This document shows, piece after piece, positions 11,201 to 25,600 of a stretch of DNA of 64,000 nt. The notes under the pieces were generated by a model that did not search any database, had not been told where the DNA came from, and saw only the letters and a program-made list of their open reading frames with translations. Numbering within the stretch: position 1 is the stretch's first letter; the number at the start of each line of letters is the position of its first letter. Source of the stretch: Nephrocerus scutellatus (Eukaryota; Arthropoda; Insecta; Diptera; Pipunculidae); NCBI GenBank assembly GCA_947095585.1, contig OX352764.1:71009536-71073535 (forward strand), read 5' to 3'. The translations under genes were made by a program, and so were the position numbers.

Positions 11201-14200
11201 TTGTTTTGTTCCAGCAATTCCAGACCATAATGATCATATTCCGGAATTTCCATAGAAAGAAGCCTTGCAGTCGCATCTTAGTCCTACATTCCGAATTTCA
11301 TGCGAATCGCTTGAAAAATTGCTTTGCTGCAGAAATTTCAGACCATAATGATCCTGTTCCAGAATTTCCATAGGAACAAGTGTTGTAGTCGCATCTTAGT
11401 CCTACATTCCGAATTTCATGCAAATCGCTTGAAATATTGCTTTGTTCCAGAAATTCCCGACCATAATGATCATAATCCAGAATTTTCATAGGAAGAAGCC
11501 TTGCAGTAGCATCTTAGTCCTACATTCCGAATTTCATGCGAATCGCTTGAGAAATTGCTGCGTTCCAGAAATTCCAGACCATAATGAACATATTGCCGAA
11601 TTATAATAGGAAGAAGTCTTATAGTCGCATCTTAGTCCAACATTCCGAATTTCATGCGAATCGCTTGGGAAATGGCTTAGTTCCCAAAGTACTGACATTT
11701 AAAAGTGGCTCACTTAACAGTGTAACGCTTAACAGTGTCTCACTTAACATTTTACTTTTTGAACATGCACCCCATTATACCTTGTAGTGAGACGTTGTCA
11801 CGTCAAAAAGAGTGCGTGTAACTTTTACGCTCGGTTGAAGTAAAATTTTTTTGACGTTGTTTCCGATATTACGATTAATGATGAGATGAGATGACGATGA
11901 GAAATGGCTTAGTTTCAAAAATTTCCGACCCTATTGGCCAGATCCCAGAATTACCATAGGACCAAGTCTTATAGTCGGATGTAAGTCCTATTTTCCGAGT
12001 TTCATACTAATCGCTTGAGAAATTTCTTTGTTCCAGAAATTACAGACAATAATGATTATATTCCAGGATTTCCATGGATAGAAATCTGATAGTCGCATCT
12101 TATTTTAACATTCCTTGAGAAATTTCTTTGTTCCAGAAATTACAGACCATAATGATCATATTCCAGAATTTCCATAGCAAGAAATCTTATAGTCGAATCT
12201 TAGTCCAGCATTCCGAATTTCATGCGAATCGCTTGAGAAATTTCTTTGTTCCAGAAATTACAGACCATAATGATCATATTCGAGAATTTCCATAGGAAGA
12301 AGTCTTATAGTCGCATGTTAGTCCTGCATTTCGAATTTCATGCGAATCGCTTGAGAAATTGCTTTGTTCAAGCAATTCCAGACCATAATGATCATATTCC
12401 GAAATTTCCATAGAAAGAAGCCTTGCAGTCGCATCTTAGTCCTACATTCCGAATTTCATGCGAATCGCTTGAAAAATTGCTGCGTTCCAGAAATTCCAGA
12501 CCATAATGAACATATTGCCGAATTATAATAGGAAGATGTCTTATAGTCGTATCTTAGCAGTCTTATAGTCGTATCTTAGCCCTACATTCCGAATTTCATG
12601 CGAATCGCTTGGGAAATGGCTTAGTTCCCAAAGTACTGACATTTAAAAGTGGCTCACTTAACAGTGTGACGCTTAACAGTGTCTCACTTAACATTTTACT
12701 TTTTGAACATGCACCCCATTATACCTTGTAGTGAGACGTTGTCACGTCAAAAGGAGTGCGTGTAACTTTTACGCTCGGTTGAAGTAAAAATTTTTTCACG
12801 TTGTTTCCGATATTACGATTAATGATGAGATGAGATGACGATGAGAAATGGCTTAGTTTCAAAAATTTCCGACCCTATTGGCCAGATCCCAGAATTACCA
12901 TAGGACCAAGTCTTATAGTCGGATGTAAATCCTATTTTCCGAGTTTCATACTAATCGCTAGAGAAATGGCTTAGTTCCTAAAACTACAAACGCTATTGGT
13001 CAGATCCCAGAATTTCCATAAGAAGAAATCTTATAGTCACACTTTAGTCCTACATTCCAAATTTCATGCGAATCGCTTGAAAAATTGCTTTGTTCCAGAA
13101 ATTCCAGACAACAATGATTATATTCCAGAATTTCCATGGGAAGAAATCTTATAGTCGCATCTTATTTTAACATTCCTTGAGAAATTTCTTTGTTCCAGAA
13201 ATTACAGACCATAATGATCATATTCCAGAATTTCCATAGCAAGAAATCTTATAGTCGAATCTTAGTACAGCATTCCGAATTTCATGCGAATCGCTTGAGA
13301 AATTTCTTTGTTCCAGAAATTACAGACCATAATGATCATATTCGAGAATTTCCATAGGAAGAAGTCTTATAGTCGCATGTTAGTCCTGCATTTCGAATTT
13401 CATGCGAATCGCTTGAGAAATTGCTTTGTTCAAGCAATTCCAGACCATAATGATCATATTCCGAAATTTCCATAGAAAGAAGCCTTGCAGTCGCATCTTA
13501 GTCCTACATTCCGAATTTCATGCGAATCGCTTGAAAAATTGCTGCGTTCCAGAAATTCCAGACCATAATGAACATATTGCCGAATTATAATAGGAAGATG
13601 TCTTATAGTCGTATCTTAGCAGTCTTATAGTCGTATCTTAGCCCTACATTCCGAATTTCATGCGAATCGCTTGGGAAATGGCTTAGTTCCCAAAATACTG
13701 ACATTTAAAAGTGGCTCACTTAACAGTGTGACGCTTAACAGTGTCTCACTTAACATTTTACTTTTTGAACATGCACCCCATTATACCTTGTAGTGAGACG
13801 TTGTCACGTCAAAAAGAGTGCGTGTAACTTTTACGCTCGGTTGAAGTAACATTTTTTTGACGTTGTTGCCGATATTACGATTAATGATGAGATGAGATGA
13901 CGATGAGAAATGGCTTAGTTTAAAAAAATTTCCGACCCTATTGGCCAGATCCCAGAATTTCCATAGGACCAAGTCGGATGTAAGTCCTATATTCCGAGTT
14001 TCATACTAATCGCTTGAGAAATTTCTTTGTTCCAGAAATTACAGACCATAATGATCATATTCCAGAATTTCCATTGCAAGAAATCTTATAGTCGAATCTT
14101 AGTCCAGCATTCCGAATTTCATGCGAATCGTTTGAGAAATTTCTTTGTTCCAGAAATTACAGACCATAATGATCATATTCCATAACTTCCATAGGAAGAA

Positions 14201-16910
14201 GTCTTATAGTCGCATGTTAGTCCTGCATTTCGAATTTCATGCGAATCGCTTGAGAAATTGTTTTGTTCCAGCAATTCCAGACCATAATGATCATATTCCG
14301 GAATTTCCATAGAAAGAAGCCTTGCAGTCGCATCTTAGTCCTACATTCCGAATTTCATGCGAATCGCTTGAAAAATTGCTTTGCTGCAGAAATTTCAGAC
14401 CATAATGATCCTATTCCAGAATTTCCATAGGAACAAGTGTTGTAGTCGCATCTTAGTCCTACATTCCGAATTTCATGAAAATCGCTTGAAATATTGCTTT
14501 GTTCCAGAAATTCCCGACCATAATGATCATAATCCAGAATTTTCATAGGAAGAAGCCTTGCAGTAGCATCTTAGTCCTACATTCCGAATTTCATGCGAAT
14601 CGCTTGAGAAATTGCTGCGTTCCAGAAATTCCAGACCATAATGAACATATTGCCGAATTATAATAGGAAGAAGTCTTATAGTCGTATCTTAGCCCTACAT
14701 TCCGAATTTCATGCGAATCGCTTGGAAAATGGCTTAGTTCCCAAAGTACTGACATTTAAAAGTGGCTCACTTAACAGTGTGACGCTTAACAGTGTCTCAC
14801 TTAACATTTTACTTTTTGAACATGCACCCCATTATACCTTGTAGTGAGACGTTGTCACGTCAAAAAGAGTGCGTGTAACTTTTACGCTCGGTTGAAGTAA
14901 AAATTTTTTGACGTTGTTGCTGATATTACGATTAATGATGAGATGAGATGACGATGAGAAATGGCTTAGTTTAAAAAAATTTCCGACCCTATTGGCCAGA
15001 TCCCAGAATTTCCATAGGACCAAGTCTTATAGTCGGATGTAAGTCCTATATTCCGAATTTCATGCGAATCGCTTGAGAAATTTCTTTGTTCCAGAAATTA
15101 CAGACAATAATGATCATATTCCAGAATTTCCATAGGAAGAAGTCTTATAGTCGCATGTTAGTCCTGCATTTCGAATTTCATGCGAATCGCTTGAGAAATT
15201 GTTTTGTTCCAGCAATTCCAGACCATAATCATCATATTCCGGAATTTCCATAGAAAGAAGCCTTGCAGTCGCATCTTAGTCCTACATTCCGAATTTCATG
15301 CGAATCGCTTGAGATATTGCTTTGTTCCAGAAATTGCCGACCATAATGATCATAATCCAGAATTTTCATAGGAAGAAGCCTTGCAGTAGCATCTTAGTCC
15401 TACATTCCGAATTTCATGCGAATAGCTTGAGAAATTACTGCGTTCCAGAAATTCCAGACCATAATGAACATATTGCCGAATTATAATAGGAAGAAGTCTT
15501 AAAGTCGCATCTTAGTCCTACATTCCGAATTTCATGCGAATCGCTTGGGAAATGGCTTAGTTCCCAACGTACTGACATTTAAAAGTGGCTCACTTAACAG
15601 TGTGACATTTTACATTTTGAACATGCGCCCCATTATACCTTGTAGTGAGACGTTGTCACGTCAAAAAGAGTGCGTGTAACTTTTACGCTCGGTTGAAGTA
15701 AAATTTTTTTGACGTTGTTTCCGATATTACGATTAATGATGAGATGAGTTGACGATGAGAAATGGTTTAGTTTCAAAAATTTCCGACCCTATTGGCCAGA
15801 TCCCAGAATTACCATAGCACCAAGTCTTATAGTCGGATGTAAGTCCTATTTTCCGAGTTTCATACTAATCGCTTGAGAAATGGCCTAGTTCCTAAAACTA
15901 CAAACGCTATTGGTCAGATCCCAGAATTTCCATAGGAACAAATCTTATAGTCGCATATTAGTCCTATATTCCTAGTTTCATACGAATCCCTTGAGAAATG
16001 GCTTGGTTCCAAAAATTCCAGACCCTATTGGCCAGATCCCAGAATTTCCATAGGAACAAATCTTATAGTCGCATATTAGTCCTACATTCCGAGTTTCATA
16101 CGAATCCCTTGAGAAATGGCTTGGTTCCCAAAATTCCAGACCCTATTGGCCAGATCCCAGAATTTCCATAGAAAGAAGTCTTGTAGTCGCATATTACTCC
16201 TACATACCGAATTTTAAACAAATCGATTGAAAAATCGCTTAGTTCCCATAATTCAATCTATAACACAATAACACAAAAACTTTACACAAAATCCGAACAC
16301 AAAAACGTAACACAATTTTATTTTTGATACCATACTAAATTTTCTCCTTACCGTCGCTAAAGTAATTTCACTTCAAAAACATAACTTACCGCTTATTTTA
16401 ACCGAATTAAGAGAAGTGGATGTCTCCAAATAGATTATTAACACAAAATTTGTCGCGAGTGTTATGCCTTCATGACAAAATGAGTTAATTCACCAGAAGA
16501 AACAAATACTCACAATCCGTTATTCTAATTGCTAAAGAACTAGAATTTAGCTGCGCTGTTGAGGATGGGGCACAGGGACACCACACACTGCACTTTGCAC
16601 TTGATGACCGAGCGACCGCTTGAACCGTTATTTAAATAATAGCACTTATGTTTATTAATTTTTTCGTGCGCAAACACAAGTATTCAACTACGCGCGACTG
16701 TGCACCGCGGCGATTTGGAGACCAATGATTATTTTTATATGAAATCAAACGCATAACTAACTTTAAATTAATAATTTTTAATTTTTTTATGTTATTTATA
16801 AGATCATTACTAAAATAAAAACAAAATATTTCAGATTTTTAATCCATTATACTGCTACATTTATTTGAATGATGCGAGCAGCGCCAACCTTTTTGCGTTT
16901 TTTTGATAAC
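8261..16910 (+). repeat. Satellite block 1, with an internal 3.06-kb duplication
   Basis: The most heterogeneous block. 8261-9500 is a run of plain 118-bp monomers with little higher order. The linker triplets at 9591/10653/11712 and 12656/13718/14769 are offset by 3057-3065 bp and share private variants, for example TTTTTTCACG after the linker at about 9725 and 12785. This shows a 3.06-kb tandem duplication. The block ends in the first copy of the 657-bp segment. Confidence 0.85.
16254..16910 (-). promoter_or_regulatory. 657-bp promoter-like segment, copy 1
   Basis: Non-satellite DNA inside the array. Copy 1 shares with copy 4 the variants ACAAAATCCGAAC, ATTGCTAAAGAAC, GGGACACCACAC and ATGATTATTTTT. 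It also has private changes such as ACCGCTTGAACC. See copy 4 for the promoter reading. Confidence 0.6.
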
Positions 16911-19900
16911 ATAATGATCATATTCGAGAATTTCCATAGGAAGAAGTCTTATAGTCGCATGTTAGTCCTGCATTTCGAATTTCATGCGAATCGCTTGAGA
17001 AATTGCTTTGTTCAAGCAATTCCAGACCATAATGATCATATTCCGAAATTTCCATAGAAAGAAGCCTTGCAGTCGCATCTTAGTCCTACATTCCGAATTT
17101 CATGCGAATCGCTTGAAAAATTGCTTTGCTCCAGAAATTCCAGATCAAAATGATCCTATTCCAGAATTTCCATAGGAACAAGTGTTGTAGTCGCATCTTA
17201 GTCCTACATTCCGAATTTCATGCGAATCGCTTGAGAAATTGCTGCGTTCCAGAAATTCCAGACCAAAATGAACATATTGCCGAATTATAATAGGAAGAAG
17301 TCTTATAGTCGCATCTTAGCCCTACATTCCGAATTTCATGCGAATCGCTTGGGAAATGGCTTAGTTCCCAAAGTACCGACATTTAAAAGTGGCTCACTTA
17401 ACAATGTGACGCTTAACAGTGTCTCACTTAACATTTTACTTTTTGAACATGCACCCCATTATACCTTGTAGTGAGACGTTGTCACGTCAAAAGGAGTGCG
17501 TGTAACTTTTACGCTCGGTTGAAGTAAAAATTTTTTTCACGTTGTTTCCGATATTACGATTAATGATGAGATGAGATGACGATGAGAAATGGCTTAGTTT
17601 CAAAAATTTCCGACCCTATTGGCCAAATCCCAGAATTACCATAGGACCAAGTCTTATAGTCGGATGTAAGTCCTATTTTCCGAGTTTCATACTAATCGCT
17701 AGAGAAATGGCTTAGTTCCTAAAACTACAAACGCTATTGGTCAGATCCCAGAATTTCCATAAGAAGAAATCTTATAGTCACACTTTAGTCCTACATTCCA
17801 AATTTCATGCGAATCGCTTGAAAAATTGCTTTGTTCCAGAAATTCCAGACAACAATGATTATATTCCAGAATTTCCATGGGAAGAAATCTTATAGTCGCA
17901 TCTTATTTTAACATCCCTTGAGAAATTTCTTTGTTCCAGAAATTACAGACCATAATGATCATATTCCAGAATTTCCATAGCAAGAAATCTTATAGTCGAA
18001 TCTTAGTACAGCATTCCGAATTTCATGCGAATCGCTTGAGAAATTTCTTTGTTCCAGAAATTACAGACCATAATGATCATATTCGAGAATTTCCATAGGA
18101 AGAAGTCTTATAGTCGCATGTTAGTCCTGCATTTCGAATTTCATGCGAATCGCTTGAGAAATTGCTTTGTTCAAGCAATTCCAGACCATAATGATCATAT
18201 TCCGAAATTTCCATAGAAAGAAGCCTTGCAGTCGCATCTTAGTCCTACATTCCGAATTTCATGCGAATCGCTTGAAAAATTGCTGCGTTCCAGAAATTCC
18301 AGACCATAATGAACATATTGCCGAATTATAATAGGAAGATGTCTTATAGTCGTATCTTAGCAGTCTTATAGTCGTATCTTAGCCCTACATTCCGAATTTC
18401 ATGCGAATCGCTTGGGAAATGGTTTAGTTCCCAAAGTACTGACATTTAAAAGTAAGTTGAAGTAAAATTTTTTTGACGTTGTTGCCGATATTACGATTAA
18501 TGATGAGATGAGATGACGATGAGAAATGGCTTAGTTTAAAAAAATTTCCGACCCTATTGGCCAGATCCCAGAATTTCCATAGGACCAAGTCTTATAGTCG
18601 GATGTAAGTCCTATATTCCGAGTTTCATACTAATCGCTTGAGAAATTTCTTTGTTCCAGAAATTACAGACCATAATGATCATATTCCAGAATTTCCATTG
18701 CAAGAAATCTTATAGTCGAATCTTAGTCCAGCATTCCGAATTTCATGCGAATCGCTTGAGAAATTTCTTTGTTCCAGAAATTACAGACCATAATGATCAT
18801 ATTCCAGAACTTCCATAGGAAGAAGTCTTATAGTCGCATGTTAGTCCTGCATTTCGAATTTCATGCGAATCGCTTGAGAAATTGTTTTGTTCCAGCAATT
18901 CCAGACCATAATGATCATATTCCGGAATTTCCATAGAAAGAAGCCTTGCAGTCGCATCTTAGTCCTACATTCCGAATTTCATGCGAATCGCTTGAAAAAT
19001 TGCTTTGCTGCAGAAATTTCAGACCATAATGATCCTATTCCAGAATTTCCATAGGAACAAGTGTTGTAGTCGCATCTTAGTCCTACATTCCGAATTTCAT
19101 GCAAATCGCTTGAAATATTGCTTTGTTCCAGAAATTCCCGACCATAATGATTATAATCCAGAATTTACATAGGAAGAAGCCTTGCAGTAGCATCTTAGTC
19201 CTACATTCCGAATTTCATGCGAATCGCTTGAGAAATTGCTGCGTTCCAGAAATTCCAGACCATAATGAACATATTGCCGAATTATAATAGGAAGAAGTCT
19301 TATAGTCGCATCTTAGTCCTACATTCCGAATTTCATGCGAATCGCTTGGGAAATGGCTTAGTTCCCAAAGTACTGATATTTAAAAGTGGCTCACTTAACA
19401 GTGTAACGCTTAACAGTGTCTCACTTAACATTTTACTTTTTGAACATGCACCCCATTATACCTTGTAGTGAGACGTTGTCACGTCAAAAAGAGTGCGTGT
19501 AACTTTTACGCTCGGTTGAAGTAAAATTTTTTTGACGTTGTTTCCGATATTACGATTAATGATGAGATGAGATGACGATGAGAAATGGCTTAGTTTCAAA
19601 AATTTCCGACCCTATTGGCCAGATCCCAGAATTACCATAGGACCAAGTCTTATAGTCGGATGTAAGTCCTATTTTCCGAGTTTCATACTAATCGCTTGAG
19701 AAATTTCTTTGTTCCAGAAATTACAGACAATAATGATTATATTCCAGGATTTCCATGGAAAGAAATCTTATAGTCGCATCTTATTTTAACATTCCTTGAG
19801 AAATTTCTTTGTTCCAGAAATTACAGACCATAATGATCATATTCCAGAATTTCCATAGCAAGAAATCTTATAGTCGAATCTTAGTCCAGCATTCCGAATT

Positions 19901-22690
19901 TCATGCGAATCGCTTGAGAAATTTCTTTGTTCCAGAAATTACAGACCATAATGATCATATTCGAGAATTTCCATAGGAAGAAGTCTTATAGTCGCATGTT
20001 AGTCCTGCATTTCGAATTTCATGCGAATCGCTTGAGACATTGCTTTGTTCAAGCAATTCCAGACCATAATGATCATATTCCGAAATTTCCATAGAAAGAA
20101 GCCTTGCAGTCCCATCTTAGTCCTACATTCCGAATTTCATGCGAATCGCTTGAAAAATTGCTTTGCTCCAGAAATTTCAGACCAAAAATATCCTATTCCA
20201 GAATGTCCATAGGAACAAGTGTTTTAGTCGCATCTTAGTCCTACATTCCGAATTTCATGCGAATCGCTTGAGAAATTGCTGCGTTCCAGAAATTCCAGAC
20301 CATAATGAACATATTGCCGAATTATAATAGGAAGAAGTCTTATAGTCGTATCTTAGCCCTACATTCCGAATTTCATGCGAATCGCTTGGGAAATGGCTTA
20401 GTTCCCAAAGTACTGACATTTAAAAGTGGCTCACTTAACAGTGTGACGCTTAACAGTGTCTCACTTAACATTTTACTTTTTGAACATGCACCCCATTATA
20501 CCTTGTAGTGAGACGTTGTCACGTCAAAAAGAGTGCGTGTAACTTTTACGCTCGGTTGAAGTAAAAATTTTTTGACGTTGTTGCTGATATTACGATTAAT
20601 GATGAGATGAGATGACGATGAGAAATGGCTTAGTTTAAAAAAATTTCCGACCCTATTGGCCAGATCCCAGAATTTCCATAGGACCAAGTCTTATAGTCGG
20701 ATGTAAGTCCTATATTCCGAGTTTCATACTAATCGCTTGAGAAATTTCTTTGTTCCAGAAATTACAGACCATAATGATCATATTCCAGAATTTCCATTGC
20801 AAGAAATATTATAGTCGAATCTTAGTCCAGCATTCCGAATTTCATGCGAATCGCTTGAGAAATTTCTTTGTTCCAGAAATTACAGACAATAATGATCATA
20901 TTCCAGAATTTCCATAGGAAGAAGTCTTATAGTCGCATGTTAGTCCTGCATTTCGAATTTCATGCGAATCGCTTGAGAAATTGTTTTGTTCCAGCAATTC
21001 CAGACCATAATGATCATATTCCGGAATTTCCATAGAAAGAAGCCTTGCAGTCGCATCTTAGTCCTACATTCCGAATTTCATGCGAATCGCTTGAGATATT
21101 GCTTTGTTCCAGAAATTCCCGACCATAATGATCATAATCCAGAATTTTCATAGGAAGAAGCCTTGCAGTAGCATCTTAGTCCTACATTCCGAATTTCATG
21201 CGAATAGCTTGAGAAATTACTGCGTTCCAGAAATTCCAGACCATAATGAACATATTGCCGAATTATAATAGGAAGAAGTCTTATAGTCGCATCTTAGTCC
21301 TACATTCCGAATTTCATGCGAATCGCTTGGGAAATGGCTTAGTTCCCAACGTACTGACATTTAAAAGTGGCTCACTTAACAGTGTGACATTGTACATTTT
21401 GAACATGCACCCCATTATACCTTGTAGTGAGACGTTGTCACGTCAAAAAGAGTGCGTGTAACTTTTACGCTCGGTTGAAGTAAAATTTTTTTGACGTTGT
21501 TTCCGATATTACGATTAATGATGAGATGAGTTGACGAAAAAAAAATTTTAGTTTCAAAAATTTCCGACCTATTGGCCAGATCCCAGAATTACCATAGCAC
21601 CAAGTCTTATAGTCGGATGTAAGTCCTATTTTCCGAGTTTCATACTAATCGCTTGAGAAATGGCTTAGTTCCTAAAACTACAAACGCTATTGGTCAGATC
21701 CCAGAATTTCCATAGGAACAAATCTTATAGTCGCATATTAGTCCTATATTCCTAGTTTCATACGAATCCCTTGAGAAATGGCTTGGTTCCAAAAATTCCA
21801 GACCCTATTGGCCAGATCCCAGAATTTCCATAGGAACAAATCTTATAGTCGCATATTAGTCCTACATTCCGAGTTTCATACGAATCCCTTGAGAAATGGC
21901 TTGGTTCCCAAAATTCCAGACCCTATTGGCCAGATCCCAGAATTTCCATAGGAAGAAGTCTTGTAGTCGCATATTACTCCTACATACCGAATTTTAAACA
22001 AATCGATTGAAAAATCGCTTAGTTCCCATAATTCAATCTATAACACAATAACACAAAAACTTTACACAATATCCGAACACAAAAACGTAACACAATTTTA
22101 TTTTTGATACCATACTAAATTTTCTCCTTACCGTCGCTAAAGTAATTTCACTTCAAAAACATAACTTACCGCTTATTTTAACCGAATTGAGAGAAGTGGA
22201 TGTCTCCAAATAGATTATTAACACAAAATTTGTCGCGAGTGTTATGCCTTCACGACAAAATGAGTTAATTCACCAGAAGAAACAAATACTCACAATCCGT
22301 TATTCTAATTGCTTAAGAACTAGAATTTAGCTGCGCTGTTGAGGATGGGGCACAGGGACATAACACACTGCACTTTGCACTTGATGACCGAGCGACCGCG
22401 TGAACCGTTATTTAAATAATAGCACTTATGTTTATTAATTTTTTCGTGCGCAAACACAAGTATTCAACTACGCGCGACTGTGCACCGCGGCGATTTGGAG
22501 ACCAATGATAATTTTTATATGAAATCAAACGCATAACTAACTTTAAATTAATAATTTTTAATTTTTTTATGTTATTTATAAGATCATTACTAAAATAAAA
22601 ACAAAATATTTCAGATTTTTAATCCATTATACTGCTACATTTATTTGAATGATGCGAGCAGCGCCAACCTTTTTGCGTTTTTTTGATAAC
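16911..22690 (+). repeat. Higher-order unit 2 (5780 bp)
   Basis: One complete higher-order unit ending with the 657-bp segment. It is about 122 bp shorter than unit 3, mainly because the linker near 18455 has lost its central part: GACATTTAAAAGT runs straight into AAGTTGAAGTAAAATT. Confidence 0.9.
22034..22690 (-). promoter_or_regulatory. 657-bp promoter-like segment, copy 2
   Basis: Same length as the other copies. Shares with copy 3 the variants ACAATATCCGAAC, ATTGCTTAAGAAC, GGGACATAACAC and ATGATAATTTTT. The TATA-like box, initiator and donor described for copy 4 are unchanged. Confidence 0.6.
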
Positions 22691-25600
22691 ATAATGATCA
22701 TATTCGAGAATTTCCATAGGAAGAAGTCTTATAGTCGCATGTTAGTCCTGCATTTCGAATTTCATGCGAATCGCTTGAGAAATTGCTTTGTTCAAGCAAT
22801 TCCAGACCATAATGATCATATTCCGAAATTTCCATAGAAAGAAGCCTTGCAGTCGCATCTTAGTCCTACATTCCGAATTTCATGCGAATCGCTTGAAAAA
22901 TTGCTTTGCTCCAGAAATTCCAGATCAAAATGATCCTATTCCAGAATTTCCATAGGAACAAGTGTTGTAGTCGCATCTTAGTCCTACATTCCGAATTTCA
23001 TGCGAATCACTTGAGAAATTGCTGCGTTCCAGAAATTCCAGACCATAATGAACATATTGCCGAATTATAATAGGAAGAAGTCTTATAGTCGCATCTTAGC
23101 CCTACATTCCGAATTTCATGCGAATCGCTTGGGAAATGGCTTAGTTCCCAAAGTACCGACATTTAAAAGTGGCTCACTTAACAATGTGACGCTTAACAGT
23201 GTCTCACTTAACATTTTACTTTTTGAACATGCACCCCATTATACCTTGTAGTGAGACGTTGTCACGTCAAAAGGAGTGCGTGTAACTTTTACGCTCGGTT
23301 GAAGTAAAAATTTTTTCACGTTGTTTCCGATATTACGATTAATGATGAGATGAGATGACGATGAGAAATGGCTTAGTTTCAAAAATTTCCGACCCTATTG
23401 GCCAGATCCCAGAATTACCATAGGACCAAGTCTTATAGTCGGATGTAAGTCCTATTTTCCGAGTTTCATACTAATCGCTAGAGAAATGGCTTAGTTCCTA
23501 AAACTACAAACGCTATTGGTCAGATCCCAGAATTTCCATAAGAAGAAATCTTATAGTCACACTTTAGTCCTACATTCCAAATTTCATGCGAATCGCTTGA
23601 AAAATTGCTTTGTTCCAGAAATTCCAGACAACAATGATTATATTCCAGAATTTCCATGGGAAGAAATCTTATAGTCGCATCTTATTTTAACATTCCTTGA
23701 GAAATTTCTTTGTTCCAGAAATTACAGACCATAATGATCATATTCCAGAATTTCCATAGCAAGAAATCTTATAGTCGAATCTTAGTACAGCATTCCGAAT
23801 TTCATGCGAATCGCTTGAGAAATTTCTTTGTTCCAGAAATTACAGACCATAATGATCATATTCGAGAATTTCCATAGGAAGAAGTCTTATAGTCGCATGT
23901 TAGTCCTGCATTTCGAATTTCATGCGAATCGCTTGAGAAATTGCTTTGTTCAAGCAATTCCAGACCATAATGATCATATTCCGAAATTTCCATAGAAAGA
24001 AGCCTTGCAGTCGCATCTTAGTCCTACATTCCGAATTTCATGCGAATCGCTTGAAAAATTGCTGCGTTCCAGAAATTCCAGACCATAATGAACATATTGC
24101 CGAATTATAATAGAAAGATGTCTTATAGTCGTATCTTAGCAGTCTTATAGTCGTATCTTAGCCCTACATTCCGAATTTCATGCGAATCGCTTGGGAAATG
24201 GCTTAGTTCCCAAAGTACTGACATTTAAAAGTGGCTCACTTAACAGTGTGACGCTTAACAGTGTCTCACTTAACATTTTACTTTTTGAACATGCACCCCA
24301 TTATACCTTGTAGTGAGACGTTGTCACGTCAAAAAGAGTGCGTGTAACTTTTACGCTCGGTTGAAGTAAAATTTTTTTGACGTTGTTGCCGATATTACGA
24401 TTAATGATGAGATGAGATGACGATGAGAAATGGCTTAGTTTAAAAAAATTTCCGACCCTATTGGCCAGATCCCAGAATTTCCATAGGACCAAGTCTTATA
24501 GTCGGATGTAAGTCCTATATTCCGAGTTTCATACTAATCGCTTGAGAAATTTCTTTGTTCCAGAAATTACAGACCATAATGATCATATTCCAGAATTTCC
24601 ATTGCAAGAAATCTTATAGTCGAATCTTAGTCCAGCATTCCGAATTTCATGCGAATCGCTTGAGAAATTTCTTTGTTCCAGAAATTACAGACCATAATGA
24701 TCATATTCCAGAACTTCCATAGGAAGAAGTCTTATAGTCGCATGTTAGTCCTGCATTTCGAATTTCATGCGAATCGCTTGAGAAATTGTTTTGTTCCAGC
24801 AATTCCAGACCATAATGATCATATTCCGGAATTTCCATAGAAAGAAGCCTTGCAGTCGCATCTTAGTCCTACATTCCGAATTTCATGCGAATCGCTTGAA
24901 AAATTGCTTTGCTGCAGAAATTTCAGACCATAATGATCCTATTCCAGAATTTCCATAGGAACAAGTGTTGTAGTCGCATCTTAGTCCTACATTCCGAATT
25001 TCATGCAAATCGCTTGAAATATTGCTTTGTTCCAGAAATTCCCGACCATAATGATCATAATCCAGAATTTTCATAGGAAGAAGCCTTGCAGTAGCATCTT
25101 AGTCCTACATTCCGAATTTCATGCGAATCGCTTGAGAAATTGCTGCGTTCCAGAAATTCCAGACCATAATGAACATATTGCTGAATTATAATAGGAAGAA
25201 GTCTTATAGTCGCATCTTAGTCCTACATTCCGAATTTCATGCGAATCGCTTGGGAAATGGCTTAGTTCCCAAAGTACTGACATTTAAAAGTGGCTCACTT
25301 AACAGTGTAACGCTTAACAGTGTCTCACTTAACATTTTACTTTTTGAACATGCACCCCATTATACCTTGTAGTGAGACGTTGTCACGTCAAAAAGAGTGC
25401 GTGTAACTTTTACGCTCGGTTGAAGTAAAAATTTTTTGACGTTGTTTCCGATATTACGGTTAATGATGAGATGAGATGACGATGAGAAATGGCTTAGTTT
25501 CAAAAATTTAAGACCCTATTGGCCAGATCCCAGAATTACCATAGGACCAAGTCTTATAGTCAGATGTAAGTCCTATTTTCCGAGTTTCATACTAATCGCT

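Noticed and set aside
16869..17057. 62-codon frame starting MMRAAPTFLRFF, repeated at 22649 and 28551
   Set aside because: Reads from the 657-bp segment into satellite. It is absent at the native copy 4 junction, so it is a junction artefact.
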